Assembly (NCBI GenBank): GCA_025458755.1
Contig: JALORT010000250.1
Coordinates: forward strand, 1 to 8,504
Source: Methylotetracoccus sp.
GTDB lineage: Bacteria > Pseudomonadota > Gammaproteobacteria > Methylococcales > Methylococcaceae
Direction: 5' to 3'
Length of the DNA: 8,504 nucleotides
In this document: one piece after another, positions 7,459 to 8,504 of the stretch
Layout of the letters: each line of letters starts with the position of its first letter
Position numbering within the stretch: position 1 is the first letter of the stretch
Translations under genes and position numbers: made by a program
The notes under the pieces: generated by a model
The model's database searches: none
Told to the model about the DNA's origin: nothing
What the model saw: only the letters and a program-made list of their open reading frames with translations

Positions 7459-7487
7459 ATTAAAAAGCAATCGTGGATTCTACGCAA
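7459..7487 (-). promoter_or_regulatory. Candidate promoter of the fds operon
   Basis: On the minus strand TTGCGT (7487-7482) and TTTAAT (7464-7459) are 17 bases apart. The -10 box matches five of six consensus bases; the -35 box keeps only TTG. This would leave about 70 bases of leader before fdsG. The same TTGC also ends a sigma-54-like pair, with GG at 7497-7496 and GC at 7485-7484 exactly ten bases apart, but the rest of that consensus is poor. Found by eye; transcription start not known. Confidence 0.35.
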
Positions 7488-7527
7488 GGGCATTTCCTAG
7501 TACCGCCCGAGGTTACAAAGGCCACCC

Positions 7528-7540
7528 CGGTCAAAGACCG
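7528..7540. repeat. Inverted repeat in the fdsG-pcm spacer
   Basis: CGGTC-AAA-GACCG is a perfect 5-bp inverted repeat. A run of six A follows 10 bases later on the plus strand (7551-7556). It lies upstream of both divergent genes, so it could be half of a regulator site or part of a weak hairpin. It is short enough to be chance. Confidence 0.25.
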
Positions 7541-7680
7541 TGTGACTCGCAAAAAATTCCGTCACCTGGCCATCAACAACGTTCGGACCTGGGGACACGA
7601 GGCCATCAATCGGCGTCAGTGGCGATCTGCGTGCCCCAGGCCTAGAATCCCGGCTTCAGTACACTTTTTGCCGTCGCGTC

Positions 7681-8388
7681 ATGACACAGATCTCACGCTT
7701 GCTGCACGATATCGAAGCGGAAACCCGCCTGACCCGCACATGGATCGGCAAGGACCACTTGGACACCCGAGTGATGAAGGCAATAGGCATGGTGCGCCGG
7801 GATCAATTCGTCCCCGTCGAGGCGCAAGCTTATGCGTTCGACAACGGGCCGCTCCCGATAGGGCAAGGTCAGACGATCTCCCAGCCGTTTATCGTCGCGC
7901 TGATGACCGACCTACTTGCCCCGGAAGACACCCACGTGGTTCTGGAGATCGGAACCGGCTCCGGCTACCAGGCTGCCGTGCTGTCCCTGTTGGTCAGTCA
8001 CGTCTACACCTGTGAAATCATCCCGGAGCTGGCCGATGCCGCCAGCGAGCGGCTGCACCAACTCGGGTACCAAAACGTCACAGTCCTGCAAGCGGATGGC
8101 TATTACGGATGGATGGACCATGCTCCTTACGACGGGATCATCGTGACCGCTGCCGCGCCCGCAATTCCTGATCCATTATTAGCCCAGCTTAAACCTGGCG
8201 GGCGACTGGTCATACCGATCGGGATGCCCTACTCCTATCAAGAGCTGATGCTGATCGAAAAAACACGCGAGGGCGCGATCGAACCCCATACCGTATTGGG
8301 CGTATCCTTTGTACCCTTGACGGGCGATCTCGGAAGACACCTGGGTCCGGATGGCCACTCCGCTGCGCGGCCCGCTCTCGACGAATAA
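7681..8388 (+). CDS. pcm: Protein-L-isoaspartate O-methyltransferase
   Basis: 235-residue cytoplasmic repair enzyme. It uses S-adenosylmethionine to methylate L-isoaspartyl (and D-aspartyl) residues formed by protein ageing, starting their conversion back to L-aspartate. The signature NGPLPIGQGQTISQPFIVA (55-73) is the PCMT substrate-binding block. The SAM-binding motif I is VLEIGTGSGYQAAVL (87-101). Later blocks are YDGIIVTAAAPAIPDPLLAQLKPGGRLVIPIG (split here as YDGIIVTAAAPAIP at 150-163 and LKPGGRLVIPIG at 170-181) and VSFVPLTGDLG (208-218). It is slightly longer than the E. coli enzyme (208 residues), with about 15 extra residues at the N-terminus and a short tail after the last conserved block. 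The start is the only ATG that gives this N-terminus; the ribosome-binding site is weak. It is divergent from fdsG and has no evident functional link to it. Confidence 0.94.
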   Translation: MTQISRLLHDIEAETRLTRTWIGKDHLDTRVMKAIGMVRRDQFVPVEAQAYAFDNGPLPIGQGQTISQPFIVALMTDLLAPEDTHVVLEIGTGSGYQAAVLSLLVSHVYTCEIIPELADAASERLHQLGYQNVTVLQADGYYGWMDHAPYDGIIVTAAAPAIPDPLLAQLKPGGRLVIPIGMPYSYQELMLIEKTREGAIEPHTVLGVSFVPLTGDLGRHLGPDGHSAARPALDE

Positions 8389-8504
8389 GCCGCGTGCTGG
8401 CCGTCCGCTCAGCGCTTCCGCCTACGCTTAACGTCAGTTCGCCTCACCATCCGCGTCCATGGGCCCTGCGATGAACCGGCCCGGCACCGTGCGGAGAGGG
8501 GGGG
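8389..8504. other. Window end without an assignable gene
   Basis: Two weak possibilities are visible. On the minus strand a frame enters from the right edge and ends at a TGA at 8434-8436 with RTVPGRFIAGPMDADGEAN, which would be the tail of a gene convergent with pcm. On the plus strand an ATG at 8459 opens MGPAMNRPGTVRRGG to the edge, without a ribosome-binding site. The last bases are a run of G. Neither reading can be supported from this much sequence. Confidence 0.4.

Larger units (their letters stand above)
7381..7680. other. Divergent intergenic region between fdsG and pcm
   Basis: These 300 bases separate two divergent genes and should hold both promoters. The half nearer fdsG is AT-richer, with the candidate fds promoter at 7459-7487 and a small GAGC-AAGG-GCTC inverted repeat at 7432-7443. 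The half nearer pcm has an inverted repeat at 7528-7540 and TACACT at 7660-7665, a possible -10 box for pcm without a good -35 partner. A plus-strand frame from 7473 stays open but runs into pcm in another frame and resembles no protein. No fdsR-type regulator gene lies here or elsewhere in the window. Confidence 0.6.

Noticed and set aside
7473..8015. Plus-strand frame starting in the fdsG-pcm spacer
   Set aside because: It overlaps pcm out of frame for most of its length, and the part within the spacer resembles nothing known.
1..8504. CRISPR array, insertion sequence or prophage
   Set aside because: No regularly spaced repeats, transposase or integrase frames, or terminal inverted repeats were seen. 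A tRNA gene is present, but I found no attachment-site duplication or integrase beside it.

Overview
The window comes from a GC-rich bacterial chromosome. It carries a nearly complete operon for a soluble, molybdenum-dependent, NAD+-linked formate dehydrogenase (fdsGBACD) on the minus strand, between about 7380 and 1330. The gene order, the FdhD-type accessory protein in the fdsC position, the type II tRNA-Ser with encoded CCA and the Pcm and Ysc84-type flanking genes fit a proteobacterium. A lineage such as Nitrospirota cannot be excluded from sequence alone. No phage, transposon, plasmid or CRISPR feature is visible.

Layout from left to right: a 318-base stretch without a confident gene, holding a near-perfect 19-bp palindrome (212-230); a plus-strand gene for a secreted SYLF/Ysc84-domain protein (319-1008); a minus-strand tRNA-Ser(UGA) with a recognisable promoter (1106-1236); the minus-strand operon, read from high to low coordinates as fdsG, fdsB, fdsA, fdhD (= fdsC) and fdsD; a 300-base divergent intergenic region; and plus-strand pcm (7681-8388), encoding protein-L-isoaspartate O-methyltransferase. 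The last 116 bases hold no gene I can assign with confidence.

The operon products should work as one cytoplasmic complex. FdsA holds the bis-MGD molybdenum site and a chain of Fe-S clusters. FdsB holds FMN, a [4Fe-4S] cluster and the NAD(H) site. FdsG holds a [2Fe-2S] cluster. FdhD (FdsC) sulfurates the molybdenum cofactor and FdsD is a small accessory subunit. Together they oxidise formate to CO2 and reduce NAD+, or run in reverse.

The main oddity is in fdsA. At 4242/4243 the reading frame breaks, and the two halves abut with about 32 conserved residues missing between them. The missing stretch is where the family has its catalytic Cys-His pair. As written, fdsA makes a 352-residue protein with the Fe-S domains and no catalytic domain. 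All other subunits look intact, so this is either a recent inactivating deletion of about 95 bases or an assembly or consensus error. I found no evidence of a previously undescribed system.
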